DNA of 64,000 bases, from positions 62,001-126,000 of the forward strand of contig WFMF01000305.1 of assembly GCA_011033025.1 (NCBI GenBank), given 5' to 3'. The notes beneath the pieces are model-generated. The model saw only the letters and a list, made by a program, of their open reading frames with translations, was not told where the DNA came from and made no database searches. The translations under genes and the position numbers were made by a program. Position 1 is the first letter of the stretch. Every line of letters starts with the position of its first letter. This stretch comes from Beroe forskalii. Its lineage: Eukaryota; Ctenophora; Nuda; Beroida; Beroidae. This document shows, piece by piece, positions 33,963 through 46,032 of the stretch.

Positions 33963-36188
33963 GGGGGGGGTCCACCGGCCAACGGCCAACGGCCAATTGG
34001 CCGAAATTGAAAATTTTTTAGACGGTTGGCCGGTTGGCCGTTTTTATTTTGATATTTACGCTCTTTAGGGGTCCAATCAAAAACTCCCAGAGAAAGTTGT
34101 TTGTAATAATTCTAAGAACACATCTGAGTACATTTGAAGACACTAATATCGAAAAATGTGATATTAAAGATAATTTAGCTCATTTTCGTACAGTCTAGTT
34201 CTTTTAGCAACTCATGGACCAGGATCATCCTACTGTTAACATCTAAATAGGTTCACCAAGAGGTATTGAATATGTTCCAGTGGCCGGGAAAAAAATCTCC
34301 TTGCATGAGGGCTCCTTAATTCTGATGAAAGGGATTGCCAATTAATAAGACTGCGGCACAGAGTCCTGAAATTGGACTATTGGAGCTAAAGTTGGCTTCC
34401 CAGAATTCTGTCAACCTCAAGGCCCTGCAACCAGTTTCAACCACTAATATAGTAATATCACCTTTCCACAACTTATATTACCTCCTTCAACACCAGTGCT
34501 CCCTTCAGCTTCACCTCCTGACTTCATTCTTCCACCATCCTTCTTTCCAGTACAGCCCTCTTTGCCCCAATTTAGCCCTGAAAGTGCCCCTGCCCATCTA
34601 GTCGCACTGACTCAGTGCCTCACACTAAAGTACCATGGATTCCTCAGCCCTGTCCCGCCTTAGTACCTTGGCCTCTCCTCAACTCCTCATGATCAGCCAC
34701 TGCTCCTTAACTTCGTTCTGAGTCTTCTACCCAGTCTCCTCCTCAGTATTTTCATCCTGTCTTGCAGCTCCTGGCCCTCGCCAATGGATTCCTTGTCCAT
34801 CCCAATCGAGTGTCGCAGAAACCACCAACTCCCCTCCTGCTGCACACAGATCTATCCCTCTACCTGGGTACAAACCTTGGTGCCTAGACGAATCACTTAG
34901 CCTGCACATCCTGGATATGATGGTACATCTGGTCCCCATGCTACAACAGATCCCTACCTTTACCAGATAGTTCCTCTATCTCTCTATCATAGGCACCTCA
35001 TCATTGTATCATTGGACACCTTATGGTTAATGACGGCCTTACTGTACACATCTACAAAGGGGGAATTCACCCTGACCAGGTGGCCAGGTGCTTCCTCTGC
35101 TCAGAGCACCATAAAACCGGTTAAGGGACATTCAACCCCCCAACATTACATCACCTACTTCACTACTTCAGTACAGCAAATCTGTAGAGGAAAGCGGGGG
35201 ATCAAACATCACAGTTCGAGGATTGCAGCGACATTTACCCCCCGGCATTGCATTCCTCGATGAATCAACACAGATCAAACGCAATAATCCGCAGCTTATT
35301 CAAGGTCTTTAAGTGGGATGAACCTCTCCTGAACCAAGATGTTCCGTGCCTACAGAGGAGACGTGATCAAGCCATCTGCCCTGGAAACAAGGAGGAACGA
35401 GAGGATCCAGATCCTCATCCGGAACTACTCCAGACTTACTGCTGACAGCTTCCTGACTATGACTACATGTCTTATAGATCAAGTGTTGGGGGTGTATTGT
35501 CGGAGGGTCAAATGAATTGCATGCCGCACTACAAAAAGGCCTGAGCCAATCCTAGGAATCATTGCAAACTATAAGGCCTTAGTACTTGGACTGCATAAAC
35601 TATTTAGGACTGCTAGGCAAGCTGGCAAGGGCTCGTGAATGTCATCTCTAGGTCATATACATGCAGGGAGACAGTCAATAGAATCATTTGTTTCATACAT
35701 GAACAGGAAATAGTTCCAGGCATGGCAGGGAATCAGGGATAAGACAACATGACTATACTGCAATGGATTTTTAAGACTATAAGGGAAGAACCTTACGGAA
35801 GAACCTTACAGGTGGGATGGTCTACACTTGAACTTATCAAGGGTTAATCTACATATCCTAGACCATTAACAACTTTCAAAAGTTGATTTTGGCAACATAA
35901 AACAGCATTATATAAACATATGGAGCTTGGGCCTTCTTCAAGCACAAGGGCTAATTTCAACTGTTTCAACGACCTTGATTGACACATTTGACACCCCCCA
36001 CCAATCAAATTAGCAGGAAAATACCAGTTATAGAAATTGTAACAACTTTTTCTCTCACAACTTTCAACTATAATGCTTCTGGGCGAAACCAGGGATGAAA
36101 AAGGAAAAAAACGGCCAACCGGCCAACGGCCAATTGGCCGAAACACCAAATTTTTAAGACGGTTGGCCGTTGGCCGGTGGACCCCCCC
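33963..36188. mobile_element. G-run TIR transposon, copy 3, full length (2226 bp)
   Basis: Inverted relative to copies 1 and 2. Both terminal repeats are present (GGGGGGGGTCCACCGGCC left, its complement right), with TAAAAA duplicated at 33957-33962 and 36189-36194. The interior matches the other copies with few changes. Short frames on the plus strand (for example 34335-34601 and 35248-35445) are remnants of one conserved stretch; frameshifts between copies suggest a dead or non-coding interior. Confidence 0.9.
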
Positions 36189-36194
36189 TAAAAA

Positions 36195-36360
36195 TGAAGG
36201 GTTTAGTAACGAGTAAAAAGTACAACCGTGATATTACACACAAGTGGCCGAAGGCCCGAGTGTACACACGTAATATCGCATTATAAGAGGGTTTGATTGT
36301 ATAGGTTTGTACTGTTGCATAGGTTTGTACTGTTGCATAGGTTTGTACTGTTACAGAACC
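36195..36360. repeat. Fragment of the palindromic hairpin family and a short 18-bp repeat
   Basis: AAGGGTTTAGTAACGAG is the reverse complement of the right end of the 11627-13050 insertion, followed by an ATATTACACAC hairpin around GGCCGAAGGCC. Then AGGTTTGTACTGTTGCAT is repeated three times to about 36350. Confidence 0.65.
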
Positions 36361-37006
36361 GTGACGGGTCCGTCAAGGAACCTTCAAGGGTCCGGGACCC
36401 TTTGTCAGCAGAGTACCAAGTGCACAATGAATCAGGATTATAGCACTAAAGTGCCTAATAATTCATTACGAATGGTACACCGGTGTCTATAGGGATTTTG
36501 AATACACTGCATAAACCTGCTGCAATGTGCAGCATACCAGCTGCAAGACAGCTGCTGTATGCTGACCCTGCACATACTACTGGTAACAGCTGGTGCCCGA
36601 ATTTGTTTCACTATGCTTTGCATAGAAAAGTAGAAAGTAAACTTGCACACTGTCACGCACGGCAAAAAAGGATTTCACAGCAAAGAATTTCCCAAATTAA
36701 CTCCTGTGAAGGAGTTCCGAGGTTTCTTCCACCTTTTACTTATTAGTTTTTGTGCTTAAAAAGTACACACTTAACTTAGTAAATTATTAAGTGCGACAAA
36801 GTACAAACTGTGTCTTTCAAAAAACAACAACCTGCTGGGGTGACTTACGAGATGTCTTTCAACGAACGCCCCCAAAACCCCACTTAAATTTCATGTGATC
36901 AAGGGGAAGCAGGTAATGTCAGAGAGCTAAGAGCAAGATATTGTCTCCTTGCTCTGGTTCTTGCATAACTTGCTCTGGCTTTACAACTTACGTTAAATTA
37001 TCGCAG
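36361..37006. other. Spacer; probable intron or 3' part of the minus-strand gene
   Basis: The minus-strand exon at 37014-37517 ends at a splice donor, so a downstream exon should lie here or further left. I could not identify it. A CAGCATACCAGCTG / CAGCTGCTGTATGCTG hairpin lies at about 36521-36560. Confidence 0.4.
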
Positions 37007-37013
37007 TACTCAC

Positions 37014-37517
37014 ATCATCAGCAGTGATGCACGAAGCATCTCCTTCCAGGATGACTGGTAAGTTAGGGCTTTTCATCGTATCTCCACTAACACATACATC
37101 TGGTTTGTTGAGTGGTTGGGTTTCCTCAGATTTGTCAAACAAAGCAACATCGACTGCTTCAATAGAAGTCTCTGTGCCCTTTTCAGTTTCTTCACCAGAC
37201 TTTGTCGTCTCTGACACTTTCTCTGTCAATACGTCAACTTTGGGCACTGATAAGACCATGTCCTCTCCTAGGAGCTCATCACCGTCCTCCAGATCTATCA
37301 GAATAGGACTCATTTCATCAGTTCTTGTCCTTTTGATATCGCCCAATTCACAACTATCAGTCTTTACATTGGCCTCATCCTCCTTAGGTTCCTTAGCGTT
37401 GCTTCCCTCATTAACTCCAGCTCTGGTTTCCTTGCCTGGAGGCAAGTTCCTTTCGTCAGAATCCCGCCTCTGGAGGTATCTAGCCTGTACGTCTTCACTC
37501 GAAATCGTTAAGTCCAC
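37014..37517 (-). CDS. Coding exon, acidic protein of unknown function (minisatellite-rich gene)
   Basis: Open across 168 codons between acceptor TTTTTAG (ends 37518) and donor GTGAGTA (starts 37013). Acidic, Glu/Asp/Thr-rich, with SSEDVQARYLQRRDSDE near its start and a low-complexity SETTKSGEETEKGTETS stretch. No recognised domain. The exon is a whole number of codons, like most others assigned to this gene, and it joins in phase to 37667-37831 (AACAAG|GTGGAC). No stop is reached, so the gene continues leftward. Confidence 0.7.
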
Positions 37518-37666
37518 CTAAAAACGGAACAGGTAGAGATGGTGTAGAATCGGTACCTATCTACTCGTGGCAACAATCATGAAAGAATGATTTACCATTC
37601 CAATGATTTACCATTCCAATCCAAAAAAAAGCAGTAAAATAATCTTAATAATAAACGGAGTATAAC

Positions 37667-37831
37667 CTTGTTCGCGGGACTGGTTTCATATTTGGCAAGT
37701 AAGCTATCAACCACAGCTATCTGACTCTCGGCATCAGTAACTACACTCAAGTCAGGCACTTTGGTTGACCGATATCTTTCTCTGAACTGGGACACCCAAT
37801 TGTCCTGGTCGAGTAAAGATTCTAAAATCAT
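37667..37831 (-). CDS. Coding exon of the same unknown gene
   Basis: Fifty-five codons between acceptor AATTTAG and donor GTTATAC. Encodes an amphipathic, probably helical stretch (DNWVSQFRERYRSTKVPDLS). Joins the next exon in phase zero. Function not recognised. Confidence 0.65.
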
Positions 37832-37977
37832 CTAAATTCTAAAACTCAAAAAAGAACAAAACACCTCTTAGATTGGTTCAGTCAAACAAAACAGAGTCAT
37901 GATTTCCAGCTAAGATTTGACTTATAATAATTTGTTTCATTTTAGGAAAAGAGAGTCAATCAGCTGGAAGTACTCAC

Positions 37978-38600
37978 CCCCTCAGAAGGAGGACTGAAGA
38001 GTCTGAGTGCGTGGAGCTCCCATCTACCAACTCAGAGGAGGGGTCCAGAGAGTTCCTCCTGGGATCGTCGGATGGGCCTGGAGAGTAGTGGGGCAGCCCC
38101 CCTCCCCGGTCAGAGGTGTCTGAAGTGGTGTGGGGCAGCCCCCCTCCCCGGTCAGAGGTGTCTGAAGTGGTGTGGGGCAGCCCCCCACCCCCGTGAGGGG
38201 GGTCTGGAGTGGTGTGGGGCAGCCCCCCTCCCCCGTATTTAGCGTTCAGCTCGCTGGCAGTGTAGGGAAGGGCGTAGTGACCCCGGACTGGTGAGGTCTC
38301 TGAGTGCCGGAACGAGAGAGGGGTGTCAAAATGCCCGGATTCCCTGCTGAAGGGAAGGGGAGAGCTCCCCTTTGTGTCCGGGGTTTGAGGAAGGGGAGGG
38401 CTCCCCCTGGTGTCTGAGAAGTAGTCAGGTTCCCTTGCTGCTTTGGGCAGCTCCACCTTGTATCCACTCCCGGAGTAGGAATTGGAGGCGCTGAAGGCGC
38501 TGACAGCCCTGTTTCTGTAGGGAGAGAGGGACCTCTTGATGGAGGGCGCTGGTTCGGCGGAGTCAGCGCCCCGGAACAGAGAGTCTGGTTGGGTTTCTGC
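37978..38600 (-). CDS. Coding exon with a GGGLPHTTSDTSDR repeat
   Basis: A long open frame on the minus strand, Pro/Ser/Gly-rich, with SLSPYRNRAVSAFSASNS near the start and three to four GGGLPHTT-type repeats in the middle. It ends at GTGAGTA (37977-37971). At that end, five consecutive Gs make the phase disagree with the next exon; three would fit, so a homopolymer error is likely. The acceptor side is uncertain (GCGCAG near 38597 is one candidate), so the upper boundary is approximate. Probably a disordered region. Confidence 0.55.
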
Positions 38601-38611
38601 GCGTCATTCCT

Positions 38612-38898
38612 CACTTTAAACAGGATGTCCTCACTTTGAACAGGATGTCCTCACTTTGAACAGGATGTCCTCACTTTGAACAGGATGTCCTCACTTTGAA
38701 CAGGATGTCCTCACTTTGAACAGGATGTCCTAACTTTGAACAGGATGTCCTCACTTTTAACAGGATGTCCTCACTTTGAACAGGATGTCCTAACTTTGAA
38801 CAGGATGTCCTAACTTTGAACAGGATGTCCTAACTTTGAACAGGATGTCCTCACTTTGAACAGGATGTCCTCACTTTGAACAGGATGTCCTCACTTTG
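38612..38898. repeat. 20-bp minisatellite, ~14 units
   Basis: Unit CAGGATGTCCTCACTTTGAA with single-base variants. It lies directly upstream (on the minus strand) of the exon at 37978-38600. On the gene's strand each unit contains AAAGTGAGGA, a donor-like sequence. Confidence 0.95.
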
Positions 38899-39835
38899 GG
38901 CATCAAGATGCTTGTATGCGCTATCTGCTAGTGATGGGTCCGCTTCACTTACTACTCTACTAAATAAGATGGGAGTTAAAAATAGAGCGATGGCAGAACG
39001 ATATAATAAGAAGATATGAGAAACGAGCAGCGTAAATAAACGAAAGGAACGAGCAAAATTGCTTCAACAAACATCAAACATTGGAAATTAATGTCTAACT
39101 CTTATCAAGGCATATTCAATGACATTTAAGCACAGCTGTATGTGTTTACACAGCTACCATGGTTCAATGCTCAAACAATTCCAAGGAATCGTATGTGTGG
39201 GTCTTTTCTCCGTTCGGAGAATAAAATAATTAAATTTGCTTAAATGTTAAGTGATTACGTTGAGATCTTACCACATATTTCCATAAACCTTAAAATGAAT
39301 ATCCTCCGTTAATAAGATCACACATGATGTTTAGTGTTGACATATTTCATAGAATCGTAGGCAGAGGGATGCACCATTTCAAACCATCAGAGTGACGCAG
39401 CACCAACGACCAACCAATGATTCTTGTGCCCTGTCTTACATTGTATGCATACACTTAGGTAGACAAGTGTGCCGTTTGCTGGTGAGAAGGTTGCCAGACG
39501 AATTCTTCATGTTTAGAACCACCATAAAAAGATAGCCGAATATTGTGTTTGTCCGATAGGATTTAATATTGGTCAAATCGGTTCTCAAGTAAGTTGTTTT
39601 ATCGCCTATCTGTCATAAACTTCTGAAAGTTCCGATTAAAATAGACGTGACTTCAAGAAGAATGAACAGCTCATTTCCTTGTGATTCACGACATGACAAA
39701 TGACTGAATTAATAAGTGTGTAAGACACCAATTAAATGTTCCAAATGCTACATTGTGAAGCGGGGGCCCTAACAGCTTAACATTAGTCACACACAGCGAG
39801 CAACCCAGAACTCAGGTGTCTAGTGCCAGGATGAT
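38899..39835. other. Intron-like spacer
   Basis: Unique AT-rich sequence between two minisatellites, most likely intron of the minus-strand gene. No exon found. Confidence 0.4.
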
Positions 39836-42157
39836 AACTTCACGTCATGTATCACTTCACGTCCTGTATCACTTCACGTCCTGTATCACTTCACGTCCTG
39901 TATCACTTCACGTCCTGTATCACTTCACGTCCTGTATCACTTCACGTCCTGTATCACTTCACATCCTGTATCACTTCACGTCCTGTATCACTTCACGTCC
40001 TGTATCACTTCACGTCCTGTATCACTTCACTTCCTGTATCACTTCACGTCGTGTATCACTTCACGTCCTGTATCGCTTCACGTCCTGTATCACTTCACGT
40101 CCTGTATCACTTCACGTCCTGTATCACTTCACTTCCTGTATCACTTCACGTCGTGTATCACTTCACGTCCTGTATCGCTTCACGTCCTGTATCACTTCAC
40201 GTCCTGTATCACGCTTCACGTCCTGTATCACTTCACGTCCTATATCACTTCACGTCCTGTATCACTTCACGTCCTGTATCAATTCACGTCCTGTTTCACT
40301 TCTGTATCACTTCACGTCGTGTATCACTTCACGTCCTGTATCACTTCACGTCCTGTATCACTTCACGTCCTGTATCACTTCACGTCCTGTATCACTTCAC
40401 TTCCTGTATCACTTCACGTCGTGTATCACTTCACGTCCTGTATCGCTTCACGTCCTGTATCACTTCCACTTCACGTCCTGTATCACTTCACTTCCTGTAT
40501 CACTTCACGTCGTGTATCACTTCACGTCCTGTATCGCTTCACGTCCTGTATCACTTCACGTCCTGTATCACCTCACGTCCTGTATCACTTCACGTCCTGT
40601 ATCACTTCACGTCCTATATCACTTCACGTCCTGTATCACTTCACGTCCTGTATCAATTCACGTCCTGTTTCACTTCACGTCCTGTATCACTTCACGTCGT
40701 GTATCACTTCACGTCCTGTATCACTTCACGTCCTGTATCACTTCACGTCCTGTATCACTTCAAGTCCTGTATCACTTCAAGTCCTGTATCACTTCAAGTC
40801 CTGTATCACTTCACGTCCTCTATCACTTCACGTCCAGTATCACTTCACGTCCTGTATCACTTCACGTCGTGTATCACTTCACGTCCTCTATCACTTCACG
40901 TCCTATATCACTTCACATCCTGTATCACTTCACGTCCTGTATCACTTCACGTCCTGTATCACTTCACGTCCTGTATCGCTTCACGTCCTGTATCACTTCA
41001 CGTCCTGTAACACTTCACGTCCTGTATCACTTCACGTCCTGTATCACTTCACGTCTTCACGTCCTGTATCACTTCGTCCTGTATCACTTCACGTCCTGTA
41101 TCACTTCACGTCCTGTATCACTTCACGTCCTGTATCACTTCACGTCCTGTATCACTTCACGTCCTGTATCGTCCTGTATCACTTCACGTATCACCACGTC
41201 CTGTATCACTTCGTCCTGTATCACTTCACGTCCTGTATCACCACGTCCTGTATCACTTCACGTCCTGTATCACTTCACGTCGTCCTGTCACTTCACGTCC
41301 TGTATCACTTCACGTCGCACTTCACGTCCTATCACTTCACGTCCTGTATCACTTCACGTCCTCACTTCACGTCGTGTATCACTACGTCCTGTATCACTTC
41401 ACGTCCTGTATCACTTCACGTCCTGTATCACTTCACGTCCTGTATCACTTCACGTCCTGTATCACTTCACGTCCTGTATCACTTCACGTCCTGTATCACT
41501 TCACGTCCTGTATCACTTCACGTCCTGTATCACTTCACGTCCTGTATCACTTCACGTCCTGTATCACTTCACGTCCTGTATCACTTCACGTCCTGTATCA
41601 CTTCACGTCCTGTATCACTTCACGTCCTGTATCCTGTATCACTTCACGTCCTGTATCACTTCACGTCCTGTATCACTTCACGTCCTGTATCACTTCACGT
41701 CCTGTATCACTTCACGTCCTGTATCACTTCACGTCCTGTATCACCACGTCCTGTATCACTTCACGTCCTGTATCACTTCACGTCCTGTATCACTTCACGT
41801 CCTGTATCACTTCACGTCCTGTATCACTTCACGTCCTGTATCACTTCACGTCCTGTATCACTTCACGTCCTGTATCACTTCACGTCCTGTATCACTTCAC
41901 GTCCTGTATCACTTCACGTCCTGTATCACTTCACGTCCTGTATCACTTCACGTCCTGTATCACTTCACGTCCTGTATCACTTCACTTCGTCCTGTATCAC
42001 TTCACGTCCTGTATCACTTCACGTCCTGTATCACTTCACGTCCTGTATCACTTCACGTCCTGTATCACTTCACGTCCTGTATCACTTCACGTCCTGTATC
42101 ACTTCACGTCCTGTATCACTTCACGTCCTATATCACTTCACGTTCTGTATCATACTA
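39836..42157. repeat. 17-bp minisatellite, ~135 units by length
   Basis: Unit CACTTCACGTCCTGTAT, very regular, with point variants (ACTTCCTGTAT, ACGTCGTGTAT, ACGTCCTATAT) and some truncated units in 41050-41390. A 17-bp unit shifts frame each copy, and since the unit has no stop in any frame the plus strand stays open in all three frames. The 783-, 613- and 387-residue translations (repeating YHFTSCITSRPVSLHVL) are artefacts. Confidence 0.97.
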
Positions 42158-43478
42158 TGAACATTAAAAACGTGCACTTGGGACCTAATCCGGTACCCTT
42201 ATTCATTCCTGATCATCAATTTCAGTAGCAATTATATTCATGAAAAGGCAGAAAAGGCAGAAATCGAAGGAAAGGAGCAAAAATTTGATGTTTGTGAAAG
42301 TTAGAATGCAACAGTGGATTTATTCGCATTTATTAGTTTATTCTTACATATAATTAAATATTCTAGAAGAGCAGGTCAGCACGACAAACAGACCTCTTGT
42401 CAAGCAAGAGACAATTTCCTTTCAAGCTTTGTTATGGTTAACTAAGTCATTTGACTAAATTATTTTTAAATTCTACTGTCACCAACACGCTACACCCTAT
42501 GAGATGCATCCTTGAGTAATGGCACGGCCGCGTTAGCTTGGCAAGAATGACGCTTTTATGAGTTGGGAGACCCCCGAGACTTGAACCCTGGATGTCATGA
42601 ATGAGATTTGACAGTCCACTCTACCTAGCGCAGGCAGCAGCCCGCCAGTCCCAAATCTTTTAGTTTTACTACTTGTACCGCTACATAGGCCATAGCCAAC
42701 ATATCACATAACAATTATCAATTATCAAACGACCAACAACTTCAGCCATTTTCTAACACTCGATAGAAATTGATAAATTATGAATTGTGCTAAAATTTTG
42801 ACCTTGGTGGTTTTCTTAGTTTGCATAAAATCTTCATTGAATCCAGAAAATTGGTAAGAAACCATTTCCATCCATTTATTTCAACAGTTTTTCAATGAAG
42901 AAATTGCAATTAAACCTCCATCTTATTAACTTCGGCTTCGGCTAAAATAGAAACCTCGGTCGTTTCGTGACACCAATACAATCAACTGTAAACTGCACTA
43001 TCAGGTAATGCCTTGGTGTATATCATATTGCTCAAGCTGCAATATATACTTAATACGAATTATATTAATATGCTTTAATGGCATACAGCTGACAATATTT
43101 AGCCGGATAATAGATGTCAGATGATATTCTCTCAATGATTGGAGCACTTAAAGAACCAGGGCATTCAATATCAACTATGTTATGCAAAAAATATTTGCAT
43201 AAAAAAAATATTTACCTAAAAAAAATTACAAGTTATCAATCTGTCTGAAACTGTCACAAAGGGGTTTCTATATAAGTATTTAATATTTCAGTGCTCAAGA
43301 AATTTTGTGTATTTGCGGGCCACCCACGGCCCCTGAACAATGCTCATGCAGCGATCTAAATATGCTAATATGAGCCACCTGCTTGCAGAAATGTAATTGT
43401 TAGGGCCATCCCCGTAACCATGTGCACTATCACACGCAGACTCTTCAGAGCAGCATGCCCCTATTCGTTGTTTTATTT
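42158..43478. other. Intron-like spacer
   Basis: Mostly AT-rich unique sequence apart from the tRNA-like segment at about 42570-42655. A short palindromic TTCGGCTTCGGCTAA occurs near 42932. No exon found. Confidence 0.4.
42570..42655 (-). repeat. tRNA-derived sequence (pseudogene or SINE head)
   Basis: The minus strand carries an A-box-like CTAGGTAGAGTGG and, downstream, a B-box-like GGGTTCAAGTCTC, at spacing like a tRNA. The acceptor stem does not pair convincingly, so a working tRNA gene is unlikely. Confidence 0.45.
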
Positions 43479-43874
43479 TAGGTTTTAGATCTAAACATAC
43501 AAGGTTTTACATACAGGGTTTTACATACAGGGTTTTACATACAGGGGTTTACATACAGGGGTTTACATACAGGGTTTTACATACAGGGTTTTACATACAG
43601 GGTTTTACATACAGGGTTTTACATACAGGGGTTTACATACAGGGTTTTACATACAGGGTTTTACATACAGGGTTTTACATACAGGGTTTTACATACAGGG
43701 TTTTACATACAGGGTTTTACATACAGGGTTTTACATACAGGGTTTTACATACAGGGTTTTACATACAGGGTTTTACATACAGGGTTTTACATACAGGGTT
43801 TTACATACAGGGTTTTACATACAGGAGATTTACACGCTCATGCACAACCCTGTATGTTTAGATCTAAAACCTAC
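43479..43874. repeat. 14-bp minisatellite enclosed by inverted repeats
   Basis: Unit GGGTTTTACATACA repeated about 23 times (43505-43826). The array sits between TAGGTTTTAGATCTAAACAT (left, from about 43479) and its inverted copy ATGTTTAGATCTAAAACCTA (right, ending about 43873). The whole can fold as a long hairpin with the array as loop. Confidence 0.9.
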
Positions 43875-43911
43875 AATCAAAATCATGTAAAACTCTACCA
43901 CTTCAACTGAC

Positions 43912-44094
43912 CTTGGCAGCCCCTGGCTGGTATTTCCACTTGAAGCTCCTCCGTCGTATGGCGGTCCTTCTGTCAAAGAACCTCCTGAGTTTGGCGACAT
44001 CCACACCTGTCTTGGCGGGAGTCTCTTCTTCGTCCTCCGCCGCACTTTCTACAATGGGGGCATCCTGTGGATGGGGGACCGGGAACCCGTCATT
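43912..44094 (-). CDS. Coding exon of the unknown minus-strand gene, basic C-terminal part
   Basis: Sixty-one codons, phase zero at both ends, donor GTCAGT (43911-43906). An acidic stretch (ESAAEDEEETPAK) precedes a strongly basic one (KLRRFFDRRTAIRRRSFKWK), which looks like a nucleic-acid or membrane-binding patch. The acceptor (ATAAAG) lacks an adjacent pyrimidine tract, so the 5' end is less sure. Confidence 0.6.
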
Positions 44095-44156
44095 CTTTAT
44101 CATCAGGAGAGCAGCAGTCAGCAAAGGATAAAGTGAGAGGTAGCTAATTCACAGCT

Positions 44157-44380
44157 GTTCGGCACTGGATAGAAGGGTAGCTACTTTAGACTTTTAGAGC
44201 TTTTCGGCACTGGATAGAAGGGTAGATACTTCAGAGCTTTTCGGCACTGGATAGAAGAGTAGCTACTTCAGAGCTTTTCGGCACTGGATAGAAGGGTAGC
44301 TACTTCAGAGCTTTTCGGCACTGGATAGAAGGGTAGCTACTTCAGAGATTTTCGGCACTGGATAGAAGAGTAGCTACTTC
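44157..44380. repeat. 37-bp tandem repeat, ~6 units
   Basis: Unit contains TTCGGCACTGGATAGAAGGG and TAGCTACTTCAGAGC, with minor variants. Intronic with respect to the minus-strand gene. Confidence 0.92.
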
Positions 44381-44535
44381 AGCTCTTGGTGGAGTGAAGA
44401 GGGGGCTGATCGTTCAAGGAATGTGGTTTATAATGAAACGTTTCAGGAGAGCGTCAGAGTAACTGTCCATGTTGACAGTGTCCTATCGAAATGTAAGGGT
44501 TTAATGTTCTTCAAATCAACTTATGTTATTTATTA

Positions 44536-45235
44536 CTAGAAAGGCCCGTTGGGCCTGCCAGATGATACAGGACCAAATAATAAGCTCTCAAAAAGTTTAT
44601 GAAGGAGCAAACTTAACCATTATTCTTTAGTTACTTTTAGTGATGCTGGACCGTGCAAGTTTTGATCATTATAATTTGCTCTTGTATGATGAACTTAAAT
44701 CTGAAAATTAAACCGAGTATCGTACTCATACTGAACGTTGAATCAAAGCATTGATTTACGCCAAGAGCAGTATTCCAAAAGCGCAATGTGCTAGGCCCAA
44801 ATTCGATTCAATTTGATTTTGATTTTGTTCAATCTTAAATTGCTGTAAATTCACATTTTTCCGTTAACCATCAACTCAGCATTGATTCAAATCGACCAAC
44901 GTCTGTCACAGATTTATGAAGAGATGCCAACGGAAATAGCCTCCACGATGCCAGCCATACCCGTTCTCTATTTCCAGATCTTGAATTTCAAATAAAAAAC
45001 AGTAAACACGTCGTTCATTTTAAAACGCTAAAACGCAGCAGTCAACAACGTATCAGAAAGCACTCGCATAGAACTGATTATAATCTGCACGTGCAGAATA
45101 TCTGTATCCATAGCAACGGTGCGACTTATCCCGGCTTAGCCTTCGTTTCACTTGATAATTTCTTGGCCTGGTCAAATTTAATTGTATACGGCGGCACAAA
45201 CATTATTCACGTGTGAATTCATTTTATGTTAAAGA
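44536..45235 (-). mobile_element. Non-autonomous Helitron, copy 2 (700 bp)
   Basis: On the minus strand begins TCTTTAACATAAAATG after A (45236) and ends with hairpin GGCCC-AAC-GGGCC then TTTCTAG followed by T (44535). It aligns over its length to 13909-14605 with scattered substitutions. In an intron of the minus-strand gene and in the same orientation as that gene. Confidence 0.88.
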
Positions 45236-45711
45236 TTACTTTATTAGGGGCAAAATATCTCTTTGATAAGAACAAAGTGATCATCTAAAAGTAAAGGCAC
45301 ATTGATATCAGCATATCAATAGTAATAGAAAATAACATAAGATATAAAATCAACAACACGCATGTGTTGCCGATTTGCGATTTTGTTTTGCAAACAACCA
45401 AAACTCAAGTCTCAACAAGAAAGTCGCAACATAACGAGAAATTTTGCCACTTAAAACTTATAAAAATTTGAAACTTTCGGCTCGATTCTTCCACGATTTG
45501 AATGCTTAAATCGAAGATTTTTCATTATTTTTTCGAAATTAATAATAAATTTCCATATCATCACAATTACTAAGCATGAAAAAGAGTATAATTTCCTGAA
45601 GAATTTTACTATCTGTGCGTTTAAAGAGATGAAGTCAGAAATTTTAATACTGAAATGCTGGATTTGATTTCTACGGACCTAAAAATCACGGACATAATTA
45701 CCCCGGACATA
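45236..45711. other. Intron-like spacer
   Basis: AT-rich, no gene or repeat seen. CGGACATAATTACCCC at about 45690 has an inverted relative just beyond the SINE (about 46058-46078). Confidence 0.4.
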
Positions 45712-46032
45712 TTCTATTTTATTTTGAAGGTTTTACTTCTATTCCAACAGCCGTACGGCCAATGACAGGAATCGAAGGATTCAAGTATTATCAAGCCAGT
45801 GACGGTTAAGGAAGTGTAATCCATACTTTCTTCGCCCGAGACTTCGCTGCAATGGGCAGCTTCTCATTTACCCCTCCCGCACAGTCTCCTGTGCGCTCGG
45901 CTGAGTGAACCGTGTGGCTGCATACTGCATAGGCTTGAGATGCCAAGGTATCTTTCACCCGTAGCTCAGTCGGGAATCGAACCCAGGATCTTTCGATCAA
46001 GAGCCTGACTGAATAACATTACACCGACTGAC
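45712..46032 (-). mobile_element. tRNA-derived SINE, uninterrupted copy
   Basis: Minus strand: tRNA-like head with GTCAGTCGGTGTAATG and B box GGTTCGATTCC, then a body matching 9752-9958 almost base for base (CCAGTGACGGTTAAGGAAGT on the plus strand), ending in an AAAATAAAATAG-type tail. No clear target duplication. Confidence 0.75.

Noticed and set aside
34335..35445. Transposase gene in the G-run TIR element
   Set aside because: The frames are short and broken differently in each copy, and no catalytic motif could be recognised.
39816..42228. 783-, 613-, 387- and 284-residue open frames
   Set aside because: They lie in the 17-bp minisatellite, whose unit has no stop in any plus-strand frame.
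42570..42655. Functional tRNA gene
   Set aside because: A-box- and B-box-like sequences are present, but the acceptor stem does not pair, so a tRNA-derived repeat is more likely.
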